A stretch of 64,000 nt of DNA from Macrostomum hystrix (Eukaryota > Platyhelminthes > Macrostomidae), in assembly GCA_950097015.1 (NCBI GenBank), contig CATNEN010000007.1:682001-746000 (forward strand), read 5' to 3'. Below the pieces are notes generated by a model. The model was not told where the DNA came from, searched no databases, and worked only from the letters and a program-made list of their open reading frames with translations. Positions 50,756 through 63,579 of the stretch are shown piece by piece. The position numbers and the translations under genes are program-made. Position 1 is the stretch's first letter; the number at the start of each line of letters is the position of its first letter.

Positions 50756-53700
50756 TTAATTTAAAAAGCTAGAGCTAAAGTTTGTGCTTTCATTAACTGC
50801 ACAACTGCTGGCTGACTGGCTTTCAAGCATTTGCACCAGAAGCTTGTTGATTTTGCTCAGCTCCTGGATCTGATTTCGATGCTGTTCTTCGAGCCGGCGC
50901 ATCGCATCGCTGTGCTCTTCTCTGAGGTCTTGCAGTCCGCGCTGCACAGTTCCCGCCAGCTGCTCCATCTGTTGTGAGTGATTCTGCAGCTCAGTCTGCA
51001 GCGAGTGCAGCTGGAGTTGCGACTCAGCTTTCATCTCCTGCATCCTGTCATCCAGGCCGTCTTGCATTAGCTCCAGCAGCTCTACTTGCCTCTCGATGGC
51101 GCTCTCGCTCTCGCTCTGCATCTGCAGCAGCTGCTCCGTGTGGCCCATCAGCTCCTGGAGCTCTCCACGGTTCTGCGACACCGCCTGCAGCAGCTTGGGT
51201 CGCGACACTCGCAGCCTGAGCGCTTGCAGCTTGAGAAACTTCCGATAGTCGGGTGGAATCTCGGCGCCCTCGGCTGACCACCACAGCTAAAAGAAAGTTT
51301 AAATTTCTTTTTTATTTCAGTGCAGTGCGAGCAACCGTAAAGACTTTCCCTTAGACCGTCAATAGGAGCTACCTGCTCGGAGCCTTGTTGGGAGTGATTT
51401 TGAGTCAATCCTGTGTCACCCCCAGGGCGCTCCCAGCTCCGCTGGCACAAAATTAAGTGCTCAAGAATGGGTGCATGGACCACTAGGAATTAGTTATATA
51501 ACCAGAGAGCATGTGACGATCCCCCGAAAATTCCAGGTGGGAAATGCTAGCTCATCTTGAAATGTGGCCCAATCTTTCTAATTGATGGTACCAGTTTGCT
51601 ACTTGGCCCTTGGTATCAGTCCCTCCTGTTCAAACTCCGATAAGGTAGGCAACTACGCTCGTGACCCCTAGAAACAGAGACAAACAGACTCGGTAGAAAA
51701 TCCACGTTCAGTTTGGTACGGGCCTCATACCGTAAATGGTGAAAAGATGTTGGACAAAATAATAGCTCACCTCAGTCTTTCTGCTTCCAGAACCTTCGGC
51801 AGCAGCGCCGCAACTTCTATTGCAGATGCACAACTTTGCCAGATAGTAAATGAACGAAATCGGTGGTGGCAAGAAGCTGATGTGCCTGTACTCCTGCAGC
51901 ATGTCGTAGTACTTTCGTCTCCAAATTACTAGAGCCTTGTCTGCCATTCTGTTCACTGTCAGACTAAACAGAGCTATCAACAAGTTCACCATCACAATGT
52001 TGACCAGGATAAGGAAGGCAAATATCAGGATATTGTAGAACCACCAATGCCCTCTGGGATGGGCAAACTCTCCCATTTTGAGGTTAGTGGAATTCAGGTC
52101 GCTGGAATTAGCTTGCTGGAATTCGAACTTCTCAAATATGCCGAACATCATATAGAACGGCATGGTGAATATTTGAGCCGCCACATCTGAGAAGCCCTGC
52201 TCTTCGGATCGACTGGTCGCGAACGGGAATAGAAGAATAAAGAAAAATACGCCGAACGAGTAGAAAATGACGAATATCAGCAGCAAGAATGGTAGCAAGT
52301 CTTTAATGATTAGACTGCCGAGAATGGAGATCACGGGACCAATTTTGTGGTAGTAGTAAAGAAATGCCGCCGACCGGAATCCCCAGAGGAGGAACGAAAT
52401 GCTGAGCACAGTCTGGCTCATATGGCAGAGTCTTTCTCGAGAAGGACTGTAAACTAGAGCGGTGGTGTTCAACGAAATGCCAATCCACATAGCCAGAATG
52501 GCCAGAATATCGAAATAATTGAGCATGTCCTTAAAGTACTGCGGACACCAGAAGGTTGTGCCGAATGCAAAGGCCATGCGCCTGCGCCTGCGCCTAGAAA
52601 AGTCTTCAATCTCGTGGCAGATAAATGACAGCGCGTACAATGAGATGAGTAAGAGGAGGACCGACTCCTTTACTGGAATCTCTGCGGACGCTGGTAGCCG
52701 GAAGCAGATAATGTGGTAGGCAAAAACGCAGAGAAACACAATGAATGAGAGCAGATACGAATAAAATTTCGACTTGGCGGAGAGCTTCCAACAGGGGATG
52801 ATGGCGTCGGGCTCGCGAGCTGACCAATCACGGCAGACCAGGTGATGCAAGCACTCAGTGGCGAACAGCTCGTCGCAGTCTGATTCCTCTATCAAATTCA
52901 GCACCGTCTTGTGCCTGGATGTGCCGTCGAGTGTTGACCTGTTGGAGAACATCGGTCCCTTAGTTGAGCTCGTTCCTGACGTGTTGCTTTCATCTGATTC
53001 ATCTTCAAAGTCAATGTCACCGCGGATGTAGTTGTACAGCAGCTCGTTGTCTTCAATAAACCCGTTGAGATACAGATCATCTAAGCAGGTGGCAGTGATG
53101 GTGATGATTCGCTTCCTGAGCTTGCTTAGCTGATCATGCTTGCCCTCTTTGGCAGCAACCTTCGATCTTAACTGAATGATTGCATTCAACGCGCATGGAA
53201 TAATGTCGAATTGCCTAATGATGATCAGGTCCGGCAGGATGTTCACCCTCTCGTGGAGGGCAGCTATGTCCGATAGAGTGAGATTCGACGTGTCAACAGA
53301 TTTGCACCTTGACATTCGACTCAGCGAAAACCGCTGCTTCGTCTTAACTTTTTCTAAGCCATTCAAGCCTTCCTCTTTTGGCGCCGCAAAGTTCTCGCTG
53401 TTTGTTAGTACGTTCAGCAACTCCTTTTCGGTTTGCAGATTTAGCAGCTTCAATCGGATTGCACAGCGAAGAATGACTGGCGAGTCTTGCTCAAACGCTT
53501 TGCATAGGATGCTTATGTCGGCGTCAATTGTTTTAGATTCCTTGCCAAGGCCCGCACCACCGTTGCCCTCATCCTGACGCTGGGCATTCCGGTCTCTTTC
53601 AGCCTCAGCAAGGACGGAGGCGTCGGCGATTAGTGCGAGGGCCTTTCTAGCAGTCTCCAGGTCAGGTAGCTTGAGTCCGCTCTTTGGCGGGTCGATCAGG

Positions 53701-56561
53701 CGCAGGAAGTCGATCTCGGAAACACCAGCTGCGATGGCCACCTCTGAGATGACGTCCAATCTTCCCTTGTCGAAGCCGAAGTCGATGCAGGATCGGCCGG
53801 AGTGAGTCTCGTACGACAGAGAGAGGCCACGTTCTAGCAGAAATCGAATGTTTTCTTTGTGGCCAGCTTCGCATGCAAAGTGCAAACAAGTCGCCCCAGC
53901 GTAAGGTCCCTTGGAGACCGGGAGCCTGGCCAGGTCGTCTGGAGACATTTCTGAGAGCTCCGCAAGGGGTTCCAGGATGAGCTTCAGTTCGTAGCGTCTT
54001 GAAAATGTGTGAGCCGCGTGCAGGCCTTGCGAGTTGATGAGAGCACGCTTTAGAAACTGGCCGAACACGATTTCCGACGCAGAGTATTTAAGGATTCTCC
54101 CGAGGAATGCCGTTGGAAGTATGGAACAGTGGAGAAAATTCTCGTGGACGTTGTTCTCCGTGCTCGGGTCAACACCTCTGCTACAGAGAAGCTCAATAAA
54201 ACGAAATTGGAATATGGTGGCATTGTGATCGGCGTAGAAATGATTGTCAGGCGGTAGGAATAGCGAGTGTAGCAATGTCCCCTGGCTGAGGTTCGAATGT
54301 TTGAAGGAAATTCTGTCTCCATTCTCGACCAAGAAGTCGTACAGTTTGCCTCGCTGATCCTGCTTCTTGGGCAGCGGCACGTGACGCAGAGCCAGCTGGA
54401 GCGGGGTCTCTCGCTCCTTATTTAGCCACTTCAGACTGTCGAATCCGGCAGACTCCACCGCCTTGGTGAATGTGCCTTGGAAGCCACGCGCGGCATAATG
54501 CAGGCAGGTATTGCCAGCTTCATCTGCCCATTTCAGACTGCTGCGAGTGGTCAGAGCCAGCGAGTGCTCCACCACCGGCCAGCTCTGGTGCTCAAGAAGA
54601 AAATGGAGAGGTGTTTGCTGCATCCGGTTCTTCAACAGAAGACCTTCGTGACCGAACGCGTTCAAGACTTTGGCCCACTCATCTGCTCCATTCAAACTGC
54701 TATTCTTAGCTAGATAGTGCAGGCAAGAGTTGCCATCTGAGTCAGCTAGATTCGGATAGTTTTTAGCTTTGCAAGCAATTTCCAGTAGTTTCATGCAGAC
54801 CTCCGGCTTATGAACCTCGCAGGCGATGTGCAGTGGAGTGCACTGATTGCTGTTCTCTAACAAGATGCACTGCTCCTTATTGTCCGCCATCTTCACCAGC
54901 TCAATGATCATCAGCCCGTTGTCTCTCTTCCTGGCCGCGATGTGGTAGCAAGTGTCGCCGTTTCGATCCTGCATTTGCTGCAGGAAATTCTTCCGTATCC
55001 CATAGTTTAAGGCCATGAAGACTAGTTCAAGCACTGTCTGAGCGTTCTGGTGTCTGCAGGCGATGTGAATCGGGGCCTGCTTCCAGCTATTCAGCTGCAG
55101 CAGGCTTTTCTCCTTGAACTCTGCCCTGCTGACCAGTTCGACAATCAGGCGTCCATCATGCCATCTCTTGGCCGCCATGTGGAAGCAGGTGTTCTTCCTT
55201 TGGTCGCACAAGTTTTCGAGACACTGCCGATCCACACCTTGAGCCAGTTGAACAAGCTGCAGAGCTGTGTCCATGTCCTGGAATTCGCAGGCGATGTGCA
55301 ATGGAGTCTGCTTCCAGCCGTTTTCTGAAAGGAGTGTTTCGTTTCGGACGGCCAATTTTACCAGCTCCGAGATCAGCATTCCGTTGTCTCTCTTCCTGGT
55401 GGCAATGTGAAAGAAGGTGTCACCGTTATGGTCGACCATCTCCAGGCAGTCGGGGTCCGCAGTCATGGCTGTTCTAATGAGCTTCAGCGCTGTGCTGGCA
55501 TCCTGCTTGTCGCAGGCGATGTGAAGCGGCGTCTGTTTCCAGTTGTTCTGCAGCAGCAGGCACCGCTCACTCCCGGCTGTCTGACGAACCAGCTCGGCTA
55601 TCAGAGCCACTTTGTCTCGCTTTCTAGCCGCTAGATGAAAGCAAGTGTCCCCGGCCTGATCTCGCATAGTTTCTAGACAGCGGGGCTCATAGTCCAGCGC
55701 CAGCTTCGCTAGAGCCAACACAGTGGCCGCAGGCTGCTCATCGCAAGCTATGTGAAGGGGCGTCTGCTTCTTGAGGTTTTCAGCCAGCAGCAGCCTGCCG
55801 CTGGACTTGACGATATTGGCCAGCTCAAATATCAGCGTGCCGTTGTCTCTCCGTTTGGCAGCAAAGTGAAAGCAATTTTCGCCATTTCTGTCCTGCATCT
55901 TCTCCAGCCTGACTATGTCCGACTGCAGAGTCGCCTCGATCAAGTCTAGAATAATCTGCGAGCAGTGGCTTCTACAGGCGTACAGAATGGGCGTGCAACA
56001 ATTGTTGTCCTCCTGCAGCATGCAGTCCGACCCGAATGCCTCAAGCAGGGCCTTTAGAGCGAAGGCTCCTCGACTGTCAGAGGCAGCATAGTGGGCTGCC
56101 GTCTTACCTGACGCCAAATTCGTCAGCAACCTCCTGTCTGCCGTGACGCCGCTTGGGAATCCTTTGGCAAGCCGGACCACCTTTTCGAAGTTTTTCGACC
56201 TGGCCGCCTCCAGGAGCTGCTGATGGCCTCCATCTGAGACCACCAGGCGACCGCCGCTGATGGACGGCAGAGCTGTAAAGTGGATGTTCGAGTCCGTGTT
56301 GTCAAATGAGTCGGAGCGGCCTTTCAGTGAAGAGAAAGTCGGACGCGAGGACCTAGGCTCTTCAATAGTGTCGGCTACGACGGCACAGAACTGGGGTCTG
56401 CCAGCCTTCACCGAAGGTGACGAAGGAGTAGTGACTGTGAAGGTGCGAAGTGAAGAACTGCCTGGAGTTGGGGGCGGCGGCGGTGGCGGCGGTGGCGGCG
56501 GTGGCGGCGGTGAGTTCGGGGTCAGCGACAGTAGAGGCGTCATTTCCTGCTCGTCTTCCAT
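50756..56561 (-). CDS. Ankyrin-repeat TRP channel with TRPM-type pore
   Basis: Two exons, 56561-51731 and 51273-50756. The donor TTTACG|GTATGAG and the acceptor GTGGTCAG|CC match in phase; 1782 residues. Polyproline at residues 18-31. About a dozen or more ankyrin repeats lie between residues 114 and 940, many as pairs of KQTPLHIACxxQ and GDTCFHxAAxKRDNGxLIxEL. A linker follows, then LFATECLHHLVCRDW and KLSAKSKFYSYLLSF leading into S1 (near 1268). After that: KDMLNYFDILAILAMWIGI, LLWGFRSAAFLYYYHKIGPV with LGSLIIKDLLPFLLL, pore loop, S6 LVNIVMVNLLIALFSLT (near 1528) and a TRP helix VIWRRKYYDMLQEYRHISFLPPP. These membrane signatures are TRPM-like, while the ankyrin N-terminus is TRPA-like. The last exon is a coiled coil (LLQAVSQNRGELQELM to IQELSKINKLLVQML), fitting tetramer assembly. 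A plasma-membrane cation channel; ligand unknown. The main exon (4.8 kb) is intronless. Confidence 0.9.
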
Positions 56562-56659
56562 GATTCGACACGTTGAGTTCTGATCTAGCGCTGCAGTTTT
56601 GTGAATTCGACGAGATTTTGTTGTCGCTTGCGACCCTCAACTGAAATTGCGAGTTCTCT

Positions 56660-56930
56660 TGTCACTTTGCTATTCATCCATCAATTCATCAATCCATCCA
56701 TCCATCCATCCATTCATACATTTATTCATCCATCCATTCATCCATCCATCCATCCATCCATCCATCCATTCATATATTTATTCATCCATCAAATCATCCA
56801 TCCATCCATCAGGCCATCAATCCATCTACCCAGTCATTGCTTGATCCATCCATCTATCCATCTATCCATTTATTCATCCATCTATCCATCTATCCATTTA
56901 TTCATCCATCTATCCACTCATTCATCGATG
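56660..56930. repeat. (ATCC)n microsatellite
   Basis: Interrupted CATCCATC/CATTCATC run just upstream of the channel gene. The [10 protein letters not shown] frames are artefacts. Confidence 0.95.
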
Positions 56931-57019
56931 CAGGCATGAGAAATGAAAGCATGATACCTAATCCAATAATTTCGGCTCACCATAAACGGCTTGGCCGCAG
57001 TGCAATCTCTGCAGCTTAC

Positions 57020-57600
57020 TGGAACGAAAACTGAAAATGCAATAACTTCTTCTTTGTGTCAAAGCCTCTACTTTTTGTCGTTTGGTGCTGTGCCGGCCTG
57101 CACAATGCGCGTCTATAACTACTGTACCAATGTACATTGGTACAGTACTTCTGTGTTCTGAAATGTACATTCAAAGGGCTGAATAGAAGCCGAAATTGCT
57201 TCTATTTTAGCGTTCATGCTATCACACGTGCAGCAAATGGGGGGTTTCAGTAAATGCCTGCCTGGTGCTGCTGCTGAGGGTTTGCGGTCCGTTTGAAGGT
57301 GACTATGCGCCAGTAGTTAAACAGGAAGTTCTTAATTCCAGTTTGACAATTTATGCCGAGTCAAATTGCTTCTGTGACACCTGACCGATACTGCTTTATT
57401 GATTGTTAACAGGTTATCAATGCCCTAAGCAGTGTTAAGATTTGTTTAGGTTCGGTTAAGTACAGTATTGTGTACCGTGTATGTTTCTATCTCACTGTCT
57501 CGCTGTTTAAAACATTTTTCGCTAATTAATGCTAAAACCAATGCTTACAAGTTACAAGTTACAAGTTACAAGTTACAAGTTCACCTAACTTTCTATAGAA
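57020..57600. other. Upstream region of the channel gene, nothing recognised
   Basis: Holds TACTGTACCAATGTACATTGGTACAGTA near 57120-57148, an imperfect palindrome, and five copies of TTACAAG at 57546-57580. No gene. Confidence 0.45.
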
Positions 57601-57609
57601 CACAACACT

Positions 57610-59050
57610 AAATTTCTAACACTTTTCTATCTAACACCAAACTCACTGTCTAACACCAAACTCACTGTCTAACACCAAACTCACTGTCTAACACCAAAAT
57701 TACTGTCTAACACCAAACTCACTGTCTAACACCAAACTCACTGTCTAACACCAAACTCACTGTCTAACACCAAAGTTACTGTCTAACACCAAACTCACTG
57801 TCTAACACCAAACTCACTGTCTAACACCAAACTCACTGTCAAACACCAAACTCACTGTCTAACACCAAACTCACTGTCTAACACCAAACTCACTGTCTAA
57901 CACCAAAGTTACTGTCTAACAGCAAACTCACTGTCTAACACCAAACTCACTGTCTAACACCAAACTCACTGTCTAACACCAAACTCACTGTCTAACACCA
58001 AACTCACTGTCTAACACCAAACTCACTGTCTAACACCAAACTCACTGTCTAACACCAAAGTTACTGTCTAACACCAAACTCACTGTCAAACACCAAACTC
58101 ACTGTCTAACACCAAACTCACTGTCTAACACCAAACTCACTGTCTAACACCAAACTCACTGTCTAACACCAAAATTACTGTCTAACACCAAACTCACTGT
58201 CTAACACCAAACTCACTGTCTAACACCAAACTCACTGTCTAACACCAAAGTTACTGTCTAACACCAAACTCACTGTCTAACACCAAACTCACTGTCTAAC
58301 ACCAAACTCACTGTCAAACACCAAACTCACTGTCTAACACCAAACTCACTGTCTAACACCAAACTCACTGTCTAACACCAAAGTTACTGTCTAACAGCAA
58401 ACTCACTGTCTAACACCAAACTCACTGTCTAACACCAAACTCACTGTCTAACACCAAACTCACTGTCTAACACCAAACTCACTGTCTAACACCAAACTCA
58501 CTGTCTAACACCAAACTCACTGTCTAACACCAAAGTTACTGTCTAACACCAAACTCACTGTCTAACACCAAACTCACTGTCTAACACCAAACTCACTGTC
58601 TAACACCAAACTCATTGTCTAACACCAAACTCACTGTCTAACACCAAAGTCACTGTCTAACACCAAAGTCACTGTCTAACACCAAAATTACTGTCTAACA
58701 CCAAACTCACTGTCTAACACCAAACTCACTGTCTAACACCAAACTCACTGTCTAACACCAAAATTACTGTCTAACACCAAACTCACTGTCTAACACCAAA
58801 CTCACTGTCTAACACCAAACTCACTGTCTAACACCAAACTCACTGTCTAACAGCAAACTCACTGTCTAACACCAAACTCACTGTCTAACACCAAACTCAC
58901 TGTCTAACACCAAACTCACTGTCTAACACCAAAGTTACTGTCTAACACCAAACTCACTGTCTAACACCAAAATTACTGTCTAACACCAAACTCACTGTCT
59001 AACACCAAAATTACTGTCTAACAGCAAACTCATTGTCTAACACCAAACTT
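57610..59050. repeat. 19-bp minisatellite
   Basis: About 75 units of CACCAAACTCACTGTCTAA with AAAGTTACT and AAAATTACT variants. A block of about 480 bp appears twice (around 57600-58080 and 58080-58560), so the array grew partly by large segmental duplication. Confidence 0.95.
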
Positions 59051-59054
59051 ACTG

Positions 59055-59885
59055 TGTTACAACAAACGGCCTATCTTACAACAAACTTTATATCTAACAC
59101 GTAACTGTGTTTAGCACTTTACTTTCTGTATAACACTTAAATTGTATGTCTAACACTAAACTCTAAGCATTGAAGAAAAATTCCACAGTAAATGAATATA
59201 AAACTTTTTCCTTTTTTCCATTTCTTATTACAGTCTTCATTTTTCGAAAAATTTTGCTACAAACACATTTGTGTCTACTTACTAGCTACAGTAAGCAGTG
59301 AAGAGAATAAACATAGCTGAAATTTTATTGTCTTGAGTTCTTTCGATTTCCGCGGTTATTTGAGTACAGTTTATAATTTAGGATTTTCTTCAGACTTCCA
59401 CAGTTCAGCATCGAAACTTTCGACCCAGTTACCCACCAATGCCATATCTCACCGCAGGTGAATACAGCCACCTTTTTAACATGATTCTAATTAAGATTTT
59501 CAATTAAAAACTGGTTGACCTGCAGAAAAATATTTCATGAGTCACTTCAGAAAAAAATTCCATCGTGGAACCACACAACTTGCACTTTCCATTCCATTTC
59601 TGTAGTATTTTTACCTGCTTTAATTACTGGAGAGTAAATTTTGTCTGCTATACGGGCCAAATGGGCATCTGCATAGTGACTCGCATGTGATCATGTTGAT
59701 CCAGTTTTGAGACCAAACTATAGGGCCTGTTTAGACTTGGCAGACTTTTTTATTGAAAGTATCAGGCATTCACTTTTTAATGGCCTGGGTTTGCGCCGAA
59801 TTTTAAATAAACTTGAGGGTCCAAATGCTAGGCAAGCGAAAATATTCCTTTTGTTGCCATGGTGAAAAACGTAACAAAATGTCCA
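59055..59885. other. AT-rich spacer, nothing recognised
   Basis: No coding or RNA signal seen. Confidence 0.5.
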
Positions 59886-59889
59886 TGTC

Positions 59890-61040
59890 CAACCAGTGTC
59901 TGTGTGTCACAGTCCAACCAGTGTCTGTGTGTCACAGTCCAACCAGTGCCTGTGTGTCACAGTCCAACAGTGCCTGTGTGTCACAGTCCAACCAGTGTGT
60001 GTGTGTGTCACAGTCCAACCAGTGTCTGTGTGTCACAGTCCAATCAGTGCCTGTGTGTCACAGTCCAATCAGTGCCTGTGTGTCACAGTCCAACCAGTGC
60101 CTGTGTGTCACAGTCCAACCAGTGCCTGTGTGTCACAGTCCAACCAGTGCCTGTGTGTCACAGTCCAACCAGTGCCTGTGTGTCACAGTCCAACCAGTGC
60201 CTGTGGGTCACAGTCCAACCAGTGCCTGTGTGTCACAGTCCAACCAGTGCCTGTGTGTCACAGTCCAATCAGTGTCTGTGTGTCACAGTCCAACCAGTGC
60301 CTGTGGGTCACAGTCCAACCAGTGCCTGTGTGTCACAGTCCAATCAGTGTCTGTGTGTCACAGTCCAACCAGTGCCTGTGTGTCACAGTCCAACCAGTGC
60401 CTGTGTGTCACAGTCCAACCAGTGTCTGTGTGTCACAGTCCAACCAGTGCCTGTGTGTCACAGTCCAACCAGTGCCTGTGTGTCACAGTCCAACCAGTGC
60501 CTGTGGGTCACAGTCCAACCAGTGTCTGTGGGTCACAGTCCAACCAGTGTCTGTGTGTCACAGTCCAGCCAGTGCCTGTGGGTCACAGTCCAACCAGTGC
60601 CTGTGGGTCACAGTCCAACCAGTGCCTGTGTGTCACAGTCCAACCAGTGTCTGTGTGTCACAGTCCAACCAGTGCCTGTGTGTCACAGTCCAACCAGTGC
60701 CTGTGTGTCACAGTCCAACCAGTGCCTGTGGGTCACAGTCCAACCAGTGTCTGTGGGTCACAGTCCAACCAGTGTCTGTGTGTCACAGTCCAGCCAGTGC
60801 CTGTGGGTCACAGTCCAACCAGTGCCTGTGGGTCACAGTCCAACCAGTGTCTGTGGGTCACAGTCCAACCAGTGCCTGTGTGTCACAGTCCAACCAGTGC
60901 CTGTGTGTCACAGTCCAACCAGTGCCTGTGTGTCACAGTCCAGCCAGTGCCTGTGGGTCACAGTCCAACCAGTGCCTGTGGGTCACAGTCCAATCAGTGC
61001 CTGTGGGTCACAGTCCAACCAGTGTCTGTGTGTATTAATC
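59890..61040. repeat. 25-bp minisatellite
   Basis: About 45 units of CAGTCCAACCAGTGCCTGTG plus TGTCA, with GGGTCA and CCAATCAG variants. A block of about 250 bp is duplicated (about 60410-60660 and 60660-60910). The three open plus frames of about 400 codons are artefacts of a stop-free unit whose length is not a multiple of three. Confidence 0.95.
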
Positions 61041-61044
61041 CAGT

Positions 61045-61580
61045 ATCCTGGTAGTTAGTCAATTTATATATTTTCGGTTGGAGAAAATAAGTTAACAAAG
61101 TTTTTAAAGTCCAATTCTATTGTAAATTTGTCACAGCTATAATTTGACCCATGAGAGTAAGGGCAATGTCTGTCTGTTTATTAACAGGATCAAGCACTAT
61201 TGCGCACATGTTTTGCGAACAGTCTGAGGGGTTTCTACAAAAAACTGGGTTCCAGTTTTTGTTTAATTTAGCTTTTCAGTAATTAGGTTTCTGCATAGGG
61301 TATAAATGAATCGAACTGTCATACTGCGCCAGTACTCGAAAATTCTGACTAACTAAAATGGCAATCAAATTGCGCACAATTTTTATATCGTTTTGGCTGT
61401 GCAAACGTGATAATTTATTGTATGGAAGCTTTCGTATATTTATTCGCAATCTTCAGGCCATTACACGCCTGATGACTTGCCATAACTACTATATATAAAA
61501 CTTGATCGAGTTAACTATAATCTATCGGCCCCCATAGGTTCATCTTATGATCATCAGTGACAGGTATACGCAGTAAACTG
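61045..61580. other. Spacer, nothing recognised
   Basis: No coding or RNA signal seen. Confidence 0.5.
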
Positions 61581-61584
61581 AGTT

Positions 61585-61765
61585 GCAAATATTGATCACG
61601 TACTTGGAGGTCAGGGGTTCGATTCCTGGCTCAGTCGGATCAATTTGGATCTCTTCAGTGGTTCAGCTGGGGTAATTTTGGGCTTTTAATCTTTTGGTGT
61701 CCCACCCAGTCCATGGATTATTATTATTTTATTATTATCAATACACATTCGTTAATCTGAGCTGT
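61585..61765 (+). mobile_element. SINE with tRNA head, core and ATT tail
   Basis: B-box GGGTTCGATTCC, core GGTTCAGCTGGGGTAAT, then TCCCACCCAGTCCATGGA and an ATTATTATTTTATTATTATC tail. The core and CCATGGA motif are shared with 26812-27053. The 5' part of the head is diverged. Confidence 0.7.
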
Positions 61766-61934
61766 TTAACTTTACAACAATCAGAGTTTGCGCTTTTAGA
61801 CCACCCAGGTTGATCCACAGATAGTTTTAGATTTTTCTAAATTTATATACGAGCCGTAGATGCTTATTTTTTATGGAGTCGTCATAAAATAGATTAGTTT
61901 CTAAATGTTAACCCGCCTTTTCAACCAAGATGCA

Positions 61935-61975
61935 GGCAGGCGGGCAGGCGGGCGGGCAGGCGGGCAGGCAGGTAA
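61935..61975. repeat. GGCAGGCGGGCA short tandem repeat
   Basis: G-rich run of GGCAGGCGGGCAGGC units, about 40 bp. Confidence 0.85.
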
Positions 61976-61979
61976 CAGC

Positions 61980-62700
61980 AATAGTTGAGAATTAGCTACA
62001 AAAAGGCTAGATTGTTGAGGAACATGAAACCCTGAGTACAATAGGCTATATAATATATCATGAGTAACTGAGCTGGACCTGAGAAGATCTGTAATTACCA
62101 TCTCCTATTAAAATAAGTGTGAGCTCTAAGATATAATGTTGCTTTATATGAATCACAGTTTTGTCTGGGTGGACTTTTTTTGCAGTCAGCTAGTGTCTGC
62201 TCCGTGGACAGGCGCGATTCACGTCCGCTCAGAGCATTTTTTTAATTTCTTCGGGAAAAAGAGATCTATATATACACGGAGCCAAAAAATGAGGAATTCA
62301 AACTATCGTCCGAGGTGTTTTTTATGACTATTAGCTATTGTATAACTAGAATGTTACAAAGGCCTCCGCGGCAGACAGAACCCGGTGCCAGTGTGTCTGG
62401 GGGGAGTTCTGCCCATGCCTATTATAGTTAAGTGTCTTTCCTTTTATATGACTGCCTGCAGACTTCAAGCGCATTGTACTCTACACCCAAGTTAGAAATT
62501 TGAATTCCTCCAGGAAATATCTAGATCTCAAAGAAATAAGACAGACTGCAGACATTGAGAACACTGGAGAAGCGCGGCAGGTTGAGGTCATACTGGAAGA
62601 AGACGCAACATTTGGGGGGGTGGCAAATTATGATTTGGTGCAATTTAGAAGAAAGAATTGTGGTATAAAATTAGATGATATACAAAAAATAAAATACAGA
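61980..62700. other. Spacer, nothing recognised
   Basis: The plus frame at 62500-62703 (67 codons) has no recognisable domain and no splice context that I can support. Confidence 0.45.
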
Positions 62701-62714
62701 TGAAAAACAGATGT

Positions 62715-63575
62715 TAAGATAGAAAGACAGGTGGACAGGTAGAAAGACGGGTGGACAGGTAGAAAGACGAGTGGACAGGTAGAAAGACGGGTGGACAGGT
62801 AGAAAGACGGGTGGACAGGTAGAAAGACGGGTGGACATGTAGAAAGACGGGTTGACAGGTAGAAAGACGGGTGGACAGGTAGAAAGACAGGTGGACAGGA
62901 AGAAAGACAGGTGGACAGGTTGAAAGACAGGTGGACAGGTAGAAGGACAGATGGACAGGTTGAGAGACGGGTGGACAGGTGGAAAGACGAGTGGACAGGT
63001 AGAAAGACGGGTGGACAGGTAGAAAGACGAGTGGACAGGTAGAAAGACGGGTGGACAGGAAGAAAGACAGGTGGACAGGAAGAAAGACAGGTGGACAAGT
63101 AGAAGGACAAATCGACAGGTTGACAGACGGGTGGACATGTGGAAAGACGAGTGGACAGGTAGAAAGACGGGTGGACAGGTAGAAAGACGGGTGGACAGGT
63201 AGAAAGACGGGTGGATAGGTACAGACAGGTGGACAGGTAGACAGAAGGGTGGACAGGAAGAAAGACAGGTCGACAGGTTGAAAGACGGGTGGACAGGTAG
63301 AAAGACGAGTGGACAGGTTGACAGACGGGTGGACAGGTGGAAAGACGAGTGGACAGGTAGAAAGACGGGTGGATAGATAGGAAAGACGAGTGGACAGGTA
63401 GAAAGGCGGATGGACAGGTAAAAAATACGGGTGGACAGGTAGAAGAACGGGTGGACAGGTAGACAGACAAGTGGACAGGTAGACAGAAGGGTGGATAGAT
63501 ATAAAGACGAGTAGACAGGTTGAAAGACAGGTGGACAGGTAGAAGGACGGGTGGACAGGTAGAAATACAGGAAGA
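62715..63575. repeat. 20-bp minisatellite
   Basis: About 43 units of GGACAGGTAGAAAGACGGGT with many point variants and a longer-period duplication. The STRLSTCPPVFLPVH-type minus frames are artefacts. Confidence 0.95.
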
Positions 63576-63579
63576 AGAT

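Noticed and set aside
51048-51284. Alternative frame of the last channel exon (TQAAAGGVAEPWRAPGADG)
   Set aside because: Using the acceptor at TTTTAG|CT would give this Ala-rich short end; the CAG|CC acceptor 13 bases downstream gives a long coiled coil in phase, which suits the channel family better. RNA could decide.
59813-61058. Three overlapping plus frames of about 400 codons (SVCVSQSNQCL type)
   Set aside because: A stop-free 25-bp unit reads through all three frames in turn, so every plus frame is open; a tandem repeat artefact.
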